A stretch of 37,283 nucleotides of DNA from Bacteroidetes bacterium UBA6491 (GTDB taxonomy: Bacteria > Bacteroidota > Bacteroidia > NS11-12g > UBA9320): assembly GCA_002436505.1 (NCBI GenBank), contig DJML01000052.1:5715-42997 (forward strand). The letters are read 5' to 3'. Below are positions 25,722 to 34,777 of the stretch, piece after piece. Each line of letters begins with the position of its first letter. Positions within the stretch are counted from its first letter, which is position 1. The translations under genes were made by a program, and so were the position numbers. A model generated the notes under the pieces. The model was not told the origin of the DNA. It did not search any database and was given only the letters and a program-made list of their open reading frames with translations.

Positions 25722-26909
25722 ATGTTGCGCGGGAAACGAATATTACTGGGCGTTACCGGAAGTATCGCCGCTTACAAGTCGGCCACTCTTGTGCGCTTAC
25801 TGATCAAGGAAGGTGCGCGTGTTCAGGTGGTAATGACTAACGATGCAACGTCGTTTATCACACCGCTGACTTTGTCTACGCTATCCAAGAACCCTGTTTA
25901 TACCACCTACTTCGATAAAGAGACCGGTGAGTGGAACAACCATGTTGATCTTGCCTTGTGGGCAGATCTCTTCATTGTTGCTCCTGCTACAGCGAACACC
26001 ATTGCTAAAATGGCCAACGGGATCTGCGACAACCTTTTGCAGGCCATCTATCTGTCAGCAAAATGTCCGGTCGTTGTTGCTCCTGCAATGGATCTGGACA
26101 TGTACCGGCATCCTACATTTATAAGAAATCTTGGGATACTGAGAGATATGAATATCCGGATCGCTGAAGCTGAATCAGGAGAGCTTGCGAGCGGTTTAAC
26201 AGGACAGGGTCGTATGGCGGAGCCAGAAAACCTTCTTGAATTCATCAGTTCCCAGTTTCCTTCACGTTTAAATGGAAAAAATGTACTGATCAATGGCGGA
26301 CCTACCTATGAGGCAGTTGACCCTGTTCGCTTTATAGGTAACAGATCAAGTGGGAAAATGGGCGTAGCTCTGGCAAATGCTTTTGCCGAAGAAGGAGCCA
26401 GTGTCACACTTGTCCTTGGTCCTTCCAATGAAACCCCTGACGAGCATATAGACGTTATTCGTGTAGAAAGTGCTGAGGAAATGTACAATGCTACCGTATC
26501 GCATTTTAAAAAGGCGGACATTACTGTGCTCTCCGCTGCCGTTGCCGATTACCGTCCGAAAGACATATCAAAACAGAAGATCAAGAAATCAGGAGACTAT
26601 TTGCAAATCGACCTGGTAAAAAACAAAGACATACTTGCTGCTTTAGGAGCAAAAAAGACAACAAAACAAGTCCTCGCCGGTTTTGCTCTTGAAACCGAGA
26701 ACGAAATGAAATTTGCCAAACAGAAATTGAATAACAAAAACCTTAATTTCATCGTTTTAAATTCACTAAGGGATGAAGGTGCAGGTTTTGGCGGTGAAAC
26801 AAACAAAGTGACCATTCTGGACGATAAAGGCAAAACACATAAATTCGAACTTAAAGACAAATTATCCGTAGCAAGGGATATTGTAGATTACACGATCGGT
26901 TTATTATGA
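25722..26909 (+). CDS. coaBC: Bifunctional phosphopantothenoylcysteine decarboxylase/phosphopantothenate-cysteine ligase
   Basis: Two consecutive steps of coenzyme A synthesis. The N-terminal flavin decarboxylase (CoaC, about 1-180) has GVTGSIAAYK, the catalytic H74 in WNNHVDLA, and the substrate segments PAMDLDMY and GELASGLTGQGRM. The C-terminal ligase (CoaB, about 186-395) has INGGPTYEAVDPVRFIGNRS, AAVADYRPKD and the KIKK lysine segment. Two positions differ from E. coli: D124 replaces the Asn of the PxMNxxMW motif, and S157 replaces the active-site Cys of the ACG motif. The length and all other motifs are normal. The stop overlaps the start of the next gene by 4 nt. Confidence 0.95.
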   Translation: MLRGKRILLGVTGSIAAYKSATLVRLLIKEGARVQVVMTNDATSFITPLTLSTLSKNPVYTTYFDKETGEWNNHVDLALWADLFIVAPATANTIAKMANGICDNLLQAIYLSAKCPVVVAPAMDLDMYRHPTFIRNLGILRDMNIRIAEAESGELASGLTGQGRMAEPENLLEFISSQFPSRLNGKNVLINGGPTYEAVDPVRFIGNRSSGKMGVALANAFAEEGASVTLVLGPSNETPDEHIDVIRVESAEEMYNATVSHFKKADITVLSAAVADYRPKDISKQKIKKSGDYLQIDLVKNKDILAALGAKKTTKQVLAGFALETENEMKFAKQKLNNKNLNFIVLNSLRDEGAGFGGETNKVTILDDKGKTHKFELKDKLSVARDIVDYTIGLL

Positions 26910-27805
26910 TGAAAAAGGGAATATCAGCGGCTTTATTGATTTTAATAACGCTTGCGGCAGGTGCACAGGACCTGAATTGTACGGTTGAGGTAATAACGAG
27001 CCAGGTGCAGATCTCCAACAAGCAGATCTTTGATGACATGAAAACAGGGATCACCCAATTCATGAACAACAGGAAATGGGTAAGCGATGATATTCAACCA
27101 AACGAGAAGATCGATTGTGTTTTTCAGTTTAATATTTCTAAAGCAGAAATTGACAATTTTAAAGCGACCCTTACAATTCAATCTACCCGGCCTGTCTATG
27201 GATCATCCTATAATACCCCATTGTTCAGATACATCGATAAAGAGGTCGAATTCACCTACGTTCAATTTCAGAATTTTGATTTTCAGGAAAATGCATATTC
27301 AAGCAACCTGACATCCATTCTTGCATTTTATGCTTACCTGATCATTGGTACCGACTATGATTCATATTCACTTAAAGGTGGAGACGAATACCTAAAAAAG
27401 GCACAACAGGTAAGACAGGCAGCACAAAATGTACCGGGCTGGAACCCTAATGACGGCAACGGGACCCAGAACAGGTATTATCTTATTGAGAACATGCTGG
27501 ACCCGCGTTTCCAGGATCTTCGTACCGCGAGTTATATCTACCACATTAAAGGGATGGACATAATGCACAAGAGTCCGGAACAAGGAAGAGGACAGGTTTA
27601 CGAATCCTTAAAGAGCGTAAAGAAAGTTTATGATCAATTGCCCAATTCGTTTGTATTGAGAATGTTCTTCAATGCTAAAAGAGATGAATTGATAGCGATC
27701 TTTACAGAAGGTAGTCCGACCGAAAAGAACAGAGCTGCAGATCTGCTGGGCAATATGGATATTTCCAATAAAAGCAAATATGAGGACGGGATACTAAAAC
27801 GGTGA
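26906..27805 (+). CDS. DUF4835 family protein
   Basis: A 299-residue exported protein of unknown function conserved in Bacteroidota. It has a signal peptide (about 1-21, ending AGAQDL), then a soluble domain beginning LNCTVEVITSQVQISNKQIF, typical of the family, and a region with VEFTYVQFQNFDFQENAYSSNLTSILAFYAY and IIGTDYDSYSLKGGDEYLKKAQQV (about residues 111-175). ATG at 26906 overlaps the coaBC stop; a second ATG directly follows. Being last in the bamD operon suggests an envelope role but does not prove one. recN, which often follows in relatives, is absent. Confidence 0.85.
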   Translation: MMKKGISAALLILITLAAGAQDLNCTVEVITSQVQISNKQIFDDMKTGITQFMNNRKWVSDDIQPNEKIDCVFQFNISKAEIDNFKATLTIQSTRPVYGSSYNTPLFRYIDKEVEFTYVQFQNFDFQENAYSSNLTSILAFYAYLIIGTDYDSYSLKGGDEYLKKAQQVRQAAQNVPGWNPNDGNGTQNRYYLIENMLDPRFQDLRTASYIYHIKGMDIMHKSPEQGRGQVYESLKSVKKVYDQLPNSFVLRMFFNAKRDELIAIFTEGSPTEKNRAADLLGNMDISNKSKYEDGILKR

Positions 27806-27833
27806 TCCCTTCAGTTGAAAATTATCAGTCCCG

Positions 27834-28961
27834 TCAGTTAGAGAAGAATTCTCTCATCTTATCAAAGAATCCTTTGTTTGAACCGTCAGGGTGTGGTTTA
27901 AAATTCTCTGAATTTTCCATTTTCTTAAGAAGTTCTTTCTCTTCTGTCGTCAGTTTCTGAGGAGTCCACACATTAATATGAACCAGTTGGTCGCCTTTTC
28001 GGTAACCGTTCACATCTGGAATTCCTTTGCCTTTCAGACGAAGGATCTTGCCTGCCTGAGTTCCTGCTTCTAGCTTGATTTTAGCTTTTCCGCTTACCGT
28101 TGGAACATGCACCTCACCTCCCAGTGCAGCTTTAGGAAAACTTATATACAACTCATGTATCAGATTGTTCCCTTCTCTTTTTAATTCAGAATGAGGTACT
28201 TCTTCAATCACTATGATAAGGTCACCAGCGACCCCACCTGCTGCTTCATTCCCTTTTCCACTTACGGATAGCTGCATCCCTTCTTCCACGCCTGCCGGTA
28301 TCTTCAATGAAGTGGTGACTTCTTCAGTAACCAGTCCCTGGCTGTCAGAACCCGGAGGTTTGTTCCCCAGTTGCTTGCCGCTGCCTCCGCAGGTAGGACA
28401 AACTGAGGTAGTTTGCATCTGCCCCAGAAAAGTATTCGACACCCTTGTCACCTGTCCCATACCGTTGCATGTAGAACAGGTGTTGAAAGTAACGCCCTTG
28501 GCAACAACCTTTTTCTTGTACTTTATTTTCTTTTCAACGCCTTCAGCGATCTCCTCCAGCGTTAATTTCAATTTTATACGAATATTGGATCCAACGATCC
28601 TTCGGGCACCTCCTCTGCGACCTCCGCCTCCAAAAAAACTCTCAAACGGACTTCCACCCCCGCCCCCGAAAATATCTCCAAAGTGACTGAAAATATCCTC
28701 CATTGTCATTCCGTCTCCACTGAAACCACCGCCGCTTCCCATTCCCTGGTGACCGAACTGATCGTATCTCTGACGTTTGGAAGTATCACTCAGTACCTCA
28801 TACGCTTCTGCCGCTTCCTTAAATTTTTCCTCCGCTTCCTTATTGTCCGGGTTTTTATCCGGATGATATTTAAGCGCCATTTGGCGGTAAGCTTTTTTCA
28901 GCTCCTCAGCAGTAGCACTTTTACTTACACCGAGTACTTCGTAATAATCCCTTTTCGCCAT
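27834..28961 (-). CDS. dnaJ: Chaperone DnaJ with a reduced zinc domain
   Basis: Hsp40 co-chaperone that stimulates DnaK. From the ATG at 28961 it has 375 residues: J domain (1-70) with HPD at 33-35, Gly/Phe-rich linker (about 72-122), a cysteine-rich region and the two C-terminal substrate domains. Only two CxxCxGxG repeats are present, CSTCNGMG (162-169) and CPTCGGSG (188-195). They flank the stretch that separates repeats 2 and 3 in E. coli, so repeats 1 and 4 are missing. A GTG at 28970 gives a three-residue longer frame overlapping grpE; the ATG one base after the grpE stop fits better (MAKRDYYEVLG). Confidence 0.95.
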   Translation of the reverse strand: MAKRDYYEVLGVSKSATAEELKKAYRQMALKYHPDKNPDNKEAEEKFKEAAEAYEVLSDTSKRQRYDQFGHQGMGSGGGFSGDGMTMEDIFSHFGDIFGGGGGSPFESFFGGGGRRGGARRIVGSNIRIKLKLTLEEIAEGVEKKIKYKKKVVAKGVTFNTCSTCNGMGQVTRVSNTFLGQMQTTSVCPTCGGSGKQLGNKPPGSDSQGLVTEEVTTSLKIPAGVEEGMQLSVSGKGNEAAGGVAGDLIIVIEEVPHSELKREGNNLIHELYISFPKAALGGEVHVPTVSGKAKIKLEAGTQAGKILRLKGKGIPDVNGYRKGDQLVHINVWTPQKLTTEEKELLKKMENSENFKPHPDGSNKGFFDKMREFFSN

Positions 28962-28962
28962 G

Positions 28963-29541
28963 TTATTCACCTACCACTACTTTTGCGTAGCGTAAAATTT
29001 TATCGTTCAGTTTATACCCCTTCTCCAACTCATCTACAATTTTCCCTTTCAGATCATCAGATGGTGCCGGAATCTTTGTTACCGCTTCATGAAGATCAGC
29101 ATCGAACGGTTCTCCTTTTGCCTCAAACGCTTTCAACCCCTGTTGATCCAAAACATTTACCATTTTCATATATACCAGGTTAATGCCATCCTTAAGCGCT
29201 TTTATATCATTGGTGTCCTCCATTGACCTGATCGCCCGCTCAAAGTCATCCAGAATAGGCAACATGGCAGATAAGACCTCCTGTCCAGCTGTTTTGAATA
29301 GCTCCAAACGCTCCTTTGCAGTGCGGCGTCTGAAATTATCAAATTCAGAATACAAGCGCAGGTATTTATCGTTTAACTCCTTGACCTCTGTCTTCATTTT
29401 TTCTTCAGCACTCACTTCTTTTCCGTCTGCAACGCCCTCATTTTTAGACACTTTAGGTTCAGCATCATTGATCTCAACAGAGCTATCCATCAGTTCTTCT
29501 GATGTTGTATGTTTTTGTTCTTTGGATTTTTTCCTAGCCAT
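28963..29541 (-). CDS. grpE: Nucleotide exchange factor GrpE
   Basis: Releases ADP from DnaK in the Hsp70 cycle. The 192 residues have a charged, low-complexity N-terminus (about 1-45), a long dimerising helix (ELNDKYLRLYSEFDNFRRRTAKE), and the C-terminal beta domain with the GrpE signature region FDADLHEAVTKIPAP through GYKLNDKILRYAKVVV. It precedes dnaJ by one base, so the two are almost certainly co-translated. dnaK is not in the window. No CIRCE-type inverted repeat was found in the 196-nt upstream region, and no good -7 element either. Confidence 0.96.
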   Translation of the reverse strand: MARKKSKEQKHTTSEELMDSSVEINDAEPKVSKNEGVADGKEVSAEEKMKTEVKELNDKYLRLYSEFDNFRRRTAKERLELFKTAGQEVLSAMLPILDDFERAIRSMEDTNDIKALKDGINLVYMKMVNVLDQQGLKAFEAKGEPFDADLHEAVTKIPAPSDDLKGKIVDELEKGYKLNDKILRYAKVVVGE

Positions 29542-29722
29542 TCTTTAGTGTGTTACGATCGATTTTCTGGTATTGCTGCAAAATTTCTGCCACAATGATC
29601 GAATTTGAAATTAAGTGACAAGAACACCCTGCTTATGGCTGTTCTATGCCAAATTGACACAATAGTAAATGCACGTGACGAAATAATAACGGTGGTAAAA
29701 TATTACTGATCTTATCTGGAAT

Positions 29723-29730
29723 TATATTTG
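29723..29730 (+). promoter_or_regulatory. Candidate -7 promoter element for the MFS gene
   Basis: TATATTTG is a perfect TAnnTTTG match ending 7 nt before the ATG at 29738. It predicts a very short leader. The -33 region is not recognisable. Confidence 0.4.
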
Positions 29731-29737
29731 AGCAACA

Positions 29738-30913
29738 ATGCCTCCTCAGAAACACATTCTGCCTGTTATAGTTCTGTCGCAGTTTTTCTGTACATCCCTT
29801 TGGTTTGCCAGCAATGGTGTGATGGCAGACCTGGTCCTTGCTTTCAGCCTGAAAAATTCCGCTATCGGTCACCTCACATCAGCTGTACAATTTGGATTTA
29901 TAACAGGGACATTGATCTTTGCTATTTTCACAATACCGGACCGATACGCTCCATCCAGGGTGTTTTTTTTCTGTGCCCTGGCCGGTGCACTTTTTAACCT
30001 GGCAGCCATCCTCGGATCAAATACATTTACCAGTCTGTTCATACTTAGGTTTCTAACCGGTGTGTCTCTTGCGGGCATTTATCCTGTGGGGATGAAAATA
30101 GCTGCGGATCATTTCAAAGAAGGACTGGGCAGATCCCTTGGCTATCTGGTCGGAGCCCTGGTTTTAGGCACTTCACTACCTCACTTGTTAAAAGGTCTGT
30201 CAGCAGATCTTCCCTGGGCAGTGGTCATTGTTTCAACCTCTGCTATTGCAACTTCCGGAGGGGTGCTGATGTTGGTGTTTGTTCCAGAAGGCCCCTACAG
30301 AGGTCGAGGAGGAAAGGTCGATCTGTCTTCGTTTATAAAGGTCTTCAGGAAAAGGGATCTCCGGTCATCCGCAATCGGTTATTTTGGCCACATGTGGGAG
30401 TTATATGCCTTCTGGGCTTTTGTTCCTGTTATGCTCAAAATTTACAGTTCAATTCATCCGGGAACTGTTTTCAATGTACCGATGCTATCCTTCGTCGTTA
30501 TTGCGACAGGTGCAGTAGGTTGTGTGGTCGGGGGGTATCTTTCACAGCGTTTCGGAGAAAAAAAGATAGCGCTTGTTGCACTGTTGTTCTCAGGTGCATG
30601 CTGTTTATCTTCTCCGCTCCTGTTCACAACAGACTGGCAATTGACTTATGTTGCCATCCTTATTGTATGGGGATTCTTCGTTATTCCTGATTCACCCATG
30701 TTTTCCTCCCTGGTTGCCGGATATGCGGACGCTAATGTGAAAGGGACTGCTCTGACAATTGTTAACAGCATTGGATTTGCTATTACAATAGGAAGCATTC
30801 AACTTATCAATTCATTGGTTGACCTGATGAACCCTTCTTATGTTTTTATTTTACTAGGTGCAGGACCGATTATAGGATTTGTTGCTCTCATCAGAAACAA
30901 ATCACTACGATAA
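29738..30913 (+). CDS. MFS transporter
   Basis: A 391-residue inner-membrane transporter of the major facilitator superfamily with about twelve hydrophobic segments. The loop between helices 2 and 3 has a degenerate form of the MFS motif (FTIPDRYAPSRVFFFCAL). The second half begins near SAIGYFGHMWELYAFWAFVP and carries a matching loop GGYLSQRFGEKKIAL. The pattern resembles cyanate/nitrate-type or drug-exporter-type members, but the substrate cannot be told from the sequence. It is divergent from grpE. The next gene lies 68 nt downstream. Confidence 0.88.
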   Translation: MPPQKHILPVIVLSQFFCTSLWFASNGVMADLVLAFSLKNSAIGHLTSAVQFGFITGTLIFAIFTIPDRYAPSRVFFFCALAGALFNLAAILGSNTFTSLFILRFLTGVSLAGIYPVGMKIAADHFKEGLGRSLGYLVGALVLGTSLPHLLKGLSADLPWAVVIVSTSAIATSGGVLMLVFVPEGPYRGRGGKVDLSSFIKVFRKRDLRSSAIGYFGHMWELYAFWAFVPVMLKIYSSIHPGTVFNVPMLSFVVIATGAVGCVVGGYLSQRFGEKKIALVALLFSGACCLSSPLLFTTDWQLTYVAILIVWGFFVIPDSPMFSSLVAGYADANVKGTALTIVNSIGFAITIGSIQLINSLVDLMNPSYVFILLGAGPIIGFVALIRNKSLR

Positions 30914-30981
30914 GGAACAATGCAAAAATCAGTCGGCGCCATTCGCAATAAGCAAATTACTTAATATTGCAATGCCTGGAG

Positions 30982-32406
30982 ATGACACAATTACTGGCTA
31001 CAATTTTTGCGGCAGCATATGCTTTAGTGATACTATGGTCCTATCGGTTCAGAGAGAGGAATTTAGCCGTGTGGTCATTGATCATTCTTTCTTTTTTAGT
31101 AAAGATATACCTTTCGTCAGTTACCGACGTGTTGAATATCTGGGATGAACAATTCCACGCACTTGTTGCAAAGAACATGATCGACAGACCTTTCACACCG
31201 ACACTTTACCGGGAAGAACTTATTGATCATGATTACTGGGACTGGGCAAGGAATCATGTCTGGCTGCATAAACCGCCGTTGTTTCTCTGGCTCATCGCCT
31301 TAAGCATAAAGATTTTCGGGACAAATGCACTTGCTGTGAGACTGCCTTCAATACTTTTCTCAACCCTGTCTGTATTGCTGATCTCAAAACTGGCGAGAAA
31401 AAAATTCAGCAAAGAAGCTTCATGGTGGGCCACTGTAATTTTCACACTGAATCCATTTTTACCTCTTTTGGTCACCGGTGTTTTACCGACCGATCACAAC
31501 GACGTGATCTTCGGTTTTTTTATAACACTGAGTTACTTCCTGTATGTCAGATACAAGGATCAAAAAAGATTTGTTGACATAGTGCTATTAGGACTTGCAG
31601 TGTCAGCCTGTATTCTAAACAAATGGTTGCTTGGTTTATGGATATACCTTCCATTTGGCATCTACCTCATAAAAGCCAGATTTAAGAAAACACTGGTTGC
31701 AGATTTTGCATATTCGGTCGGTATTGCCCTGTTGATCCCGGTCTTCTGGTATTTGTACATTCATACCTCTTTTCCTGTCGAGTCGTCCTTCGAATTCAGA
31801 TACAACGCGAGGCATTTCTGGGAAGCACTGGAAGGACACAGAGAATCAGTCTGGTATTATCTGATCATGCTGAAATCCCAATACGGTATCTTTGGGATGT
31901 TACTTGTGATCCCTGGCCTGATAACGATGTACCGGAGATCCTTTGACACTTTTATTGGTATTTGTTTCGTGTTTGTGTTCTTCACGATCGCAGCCACAAA
32001 GATGCCTGCTTTTACATTCTGGGTATCTGCTATTCTTATACTTTACAGCGGAGCATTCATTGCAGAATTATTCAAAAAATTAAAGGACAGAAACCTTAAT
32101 ATTTCAGTTGTAGCAGGTGTTATCGCCATATTGGTCTTTCAAATGCAATTATCTGAACTGTATAACTCACAGACCCTTGGCAATCAATACCGAAGAAAAA
32201 TATCCTCCAGGACGGAAATGTTCAAATCATGGGCCGAAGAAAAGGAAACACAGAATTATGTGGTTGAGGAATTACCCGAAGGGTCAGCGGTAATATTTAT
32301 GTTCTACACAGATGCGATCGGTTACGAACGCAGGTTAACTCCGGATGAATTAAAATTTATTGAGAACAAAGGAAAAAAGGTCTTGCACTGGAAGGATATT
32401 CACTGA
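30982..32406 (+). CDS. Family 39 glycosyltransferase (ArnT/PMT-like membrane protein)
   Basis: An integral membrane glycosyltransferase that would move a sugar from a polyprenyl-phosphate donor to a lipid or protein. From the ATG at 30982 it has 474 residues. A TTG at 30967 gives five more, but lies in a -7-like element (TAATATTG, 30962-30969). The first periplasmic loop has the catalytic DE pair (W54-D55-E56 in NIWDEQFHA) and then HKPPLFLWL, both hallmarks of this family. About ten membrane helices follow and a soluble C-terminal part (about 400-474). Acceptor and sugar are unknown; lipid A or surface glycans are guesses from relatives. Confidence 0.85.
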   Translation: MTQLLATIFAAAYALVILWSYRFRERNLAVWSLIILSFLVKIYLSSVTDVLNIWDEQFHALVAKNMIDRPFTPTLYREELIDHDYWDWARNHVWLHKPPLFLWLIALSIKIFGTNALAVRLPSILFSTLSVLLISKLARKKFSKEASWWATVIFTLNPFLPLLVTGVLPTDHNDVIFGFFITLSYFLYVRYKDQKRFVDIVLLGLAVSACILNKWLLGLWIYLPFGIYLIKARFKKTLVADFAYSVGIALLIPVFWYLYIHTSFPVESSFEFRYNARHFWEALEGHRESVWYYLIMLKSQYGIFGMLLVIPGLITMYRRSFDTFIGICFVFVFFTIAATKMPAFTFWVSAILILYSGAFIAELFKKLKDRNLNISVVAGVIAILVFQMQLSELYNSQTLGNQYRRKISSRTEMFKSWAEEKETQNYVVEELPEGSAVIFMFYTDAIGYERRLTPDELKFIENKGKKVLHWKDIH

Positions 32407-32509
32407 ATCATTTTACAGTTTATTTCCTGGCAATAATTAGTAATAAAACAGTATAAGTTATGATTCCCATCATATTCTAACTGCGTCTAATCCCTTTGCT
32501 TTGTAAGGC

Positions 32510-34597
32510 ATGATAAATGAAGCGCTTATTGCTCCAAAAGGGATCGTAATTGTTGGAGGATCTAACTATTTGTCCAAACCGGGAGGCAAGATGGTAAAGA
32601 ATCTGCTTGAAGGCGGATACCAGGGAGATCTGTTTATAGTAAATCAGAAAGATGTAGAAGTACAGGGGCAAAGGACCATTCAAAACATCGATGAACTGCC
32701 TGAGGTGGACCTTGCAATTCTTGCCGTTCCACCTTTAGCATGCAAACACGCCGTTAAGATCCTGTTGAAAAATAAGAACACAAGGGCTTTCATAATAATA
32801 TCTGCCGGTTTTGGAGAAGGAGGAGAAGAGGGAAAACTCATTGAAAAAGAGATCGCGGACATGGTCTCTGCACATAATGCTTGCCTTATCGGGCCTAATT
32901 GCATAGGCGTGCTCAACAGGAACTACCACGGAATTTTCACAAGTCCGGTACCCCGTCTTTTCCCTGATGGCTGCGACCTTATTTCAAGCTCAGGAAGCGT
33001 CGCGACATTCATCATGGAAGCCGGAATAATTAACGGGTTAAGATTCAACAGCGTCTTTTCCGTCGGAAATTCAGCGCAAACCGGAGTTGAAGAAGTTCTT
33101 GAGTACCTGGATCTTAATTACGAACATGGCAAAAGTTCACCGATCAAATTACTTTATCTCGAAACAGTCAGAAATCCCAATAAATTATTAAAACATGCCT
33201 CCTCACTGATAAGAAAAGGAGCCTGCATTTCCGGAATTAAGTCAGGGAGCACCGAAGCAGGAAGCAGGGCGGCCGCATCTCATACAGGCGCAATAGCCAA
33301 CTCAGATATGGCGGTTCGCGCTTTGTTCAGAAAAGCAGGCATCGTATACTGTAGCAGCCGCGCTGAACTTGTAACCACAGCATGTATCTTCAATTCCAGA
33401 AAACCTAAAGGGAAAAATATTGCGATCATTACCCATGCCGGAGGATCGGCTGTTATGCTTTCTGATGCACTTATAAAATCGGGAATGAACGTCCCACCGA
33501 TAAACGGAACGGAAGCCGATGAACTCCTTGCCAGGTTACATCCGGGTTCTTCAGTAAATAACCCAATAGATTTCCTGGCAACGGGCACCGCTGAACAACT
33601 GGACCTGATCATTGATTACTGTGAGAATAAATTTGACAATATTGATGCCATGGTCGTGGTTTTTGGAAGTGCCGGTTTATTTGATGTGGCCAATGTTTAC
33701 AACGTGTTGCGTGCGAAGATGGAAGCGTGCCGGAAACCGATTTATCCGGTTCTTCCTTCTCTGGTAAATGCCCACCAGGAAATAGAAGAATTTATTGCAA
33801 AGGGATACGTTAATTTTCCGGATGAGGTCGATCTTGGAACGGCTCTAGGTGCAATTTACAACACTCCTGGTCCGGTTGATCTACTCAAAGACGAGATAAC
33901 ACCCAACAAGAAACTCAGGGAATTAATTGAAAGGCAAAACGATGGTTTTCTTGACAGCCATGTATGTTTTGAGATACTGTCCCTTTCAGGCATACCCGTT
34001 GCTAAACAAGCGGTCACCAATGAAATTAAAGACGCTTTGGCAATCGCTGACAATTTTGGATATCCATTGGCACTGAAAGTTGAAGGAGTCCTTCACAAAT
34101 CTGACGTGAACGGGGTTCTCCTCAACATAAGAAATTCTCTTGGGCTGCAAGAAGCTTTTAATCAGCTGATGCTGGTCCCCGGGTCTGAAGGAGTTTTGAT
34201 CCAAAAAATGCATCGAGGCCTTGAATTGTTTATTGGGGTAACCCATGAAAATGGCCTTGGCCACCTGGTTGTATTTGGACTTGGCGGCATCTTTGTTGAG
34301 ATCTTCAAAGATGTTAGGTCCGGCCTGGTACCCTTGAGTGAATTTGAGGTCAGGCTCATGATCAGGGAACTACAGGCTTACCCTCTTATCAAAGGAGCAA
34401 GAGGAAAAGATGGAATTGATGAAGATAAATTCATTGAACTCATTTTAATAGTCTCAAAGATGGTAGAACAACTGCCTGAAATAGTCGAACTTGATATCAA
34501 TCCGTTGATGGCCACCAAAGACAGCATTACCGCTGTAGATTGCAGGATTAAGATAGCAAAAAGCAAGGAACATATTAAATCTCTTGAAATGAACTAA
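32510..34597 (+). CDS. ADP-forming acyl-CoA synthetase, fused alpha-beta (acetate-CoA ligase type)
   Basis: Interconverts an acyl-CoA plus ADP and phosphate with the free acid, CoA and ATP. The 695 residues join all parts in one chain: CoA-binding domain (1-130), succinyl-CoA-ligase-like domains (about 150-460) and an ATP-grasp domain (about 475-690). The phosphohistidine H258 is in the typical SHTGAIANSD motif, and H529 in VLHKSD matches the second phosphate-carrying histidine of archaeal ACD beta subunits. The substrate, acetate or a branched or aromatic acid, is unknown. It stands alone, without a thiolase or oxidoreductase beside it. An ordinary ATG start is used. Confidence 0.88.
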   Translation: MINEALIAPKGIVIVGGSNYLSKPGGKMVKNLLEGGYQGDLFIVNQKDVEVQGQRTIQNIDELPEVDLAILAVPPLACKHAVKILLKNKNTRAFIIISAGFGEGGEEGKLIEKEIADMVSAHNACLIGPNCIGVLNRNYHGIFTSPVPRLFPDGCDLISSSGSVATFIMEAGIINGLRFNSVFSVGNSAQTGVEEVLEYLDLNYEHGKSSPIKLLYLETVRNPNKLLKHASSLIRKGACISGIKSGSTEAGSRAAASHTGAIANSDMAVRALFRKAGIVYCSSRAELVTTACIFNSRKPKGKNIAIITHAGGSAVMLSDALIKSGMNVPPINGTEADELLARLHPGSSVNNPIDFLATGTAEQLDLIIDYCENKFDNIDAMVVVFGSAGLFDVANVYNVLRAKMEACRKPIYPVLPSLVNAHQEIEEFIAKGYVNFPDEVDLGTALGAIYNTPGPVDLLKDEITPNKKLRELIERQNDGFLDSHVCFEILSLSGIPVAKQAVTNEIKDALAIADNFGYPLALKVEGVLHKSDVNGVLLNIRNSLGLQEAFNQLMLVPGSEGVLIQKMHRGLELFIGVTHENGLGHLVVFGLGGIFVEIFKDVRSGLVPLSEFEVRLMIRELQAYPLIKGARGKDGIDEDKFIELILIVSKMVEQLPEIVELDINPLMATKDSITAVDCRIKIAKSKEHIKSLEMN

Positions 34598-34765
34598 CAC
34601 TTCACGCTACCTTTTCTTCCATTGCCTGTTTCAATGAGGCGCATATAGATGATAAATATTCAGAAAACTTGCAAAACGTAAGGTTATTTGCAAATTTAAA
34701 TGCCACTTCACAGGTCTGCTTTCAATTCACAAAATCTATGCGATAAAGGAACCACAGAACATCTG

Positions 34766-34773
34766 TATATTTG
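34766..34773 (+). promoter_or_regulatory. Candidate -7 promoter element for the DUF4290-murA-tlpA genes
   Basis: TATATTTG is a perfect TAnnTTTG match ending 4 nt before the ATG at 34778. It lies inside the longest open frame, so the upstream start at 34700 is unlikely. The start at 34778 would be essentially leaderless; the ATG at 34793 would have a leader of about 15 nt. Confidence 0.45.
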
Positions 34774-34777
34774 CGTC

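Noticed and set aside
27806..27833. Possible bidirectional terminator between the DUF4835 gene and dnaJ
   Set aside because: No stable stem with a T-run was found in the 28-nt gap.
34686..34695. Perfect 10-bp palindrome ATTTGCAAAT upstream of the DUF4290 gene
   Set aside because: It is short and AT-rich, so chance occurrence is likely, and there is no second copy or regulator gene to support an operator.
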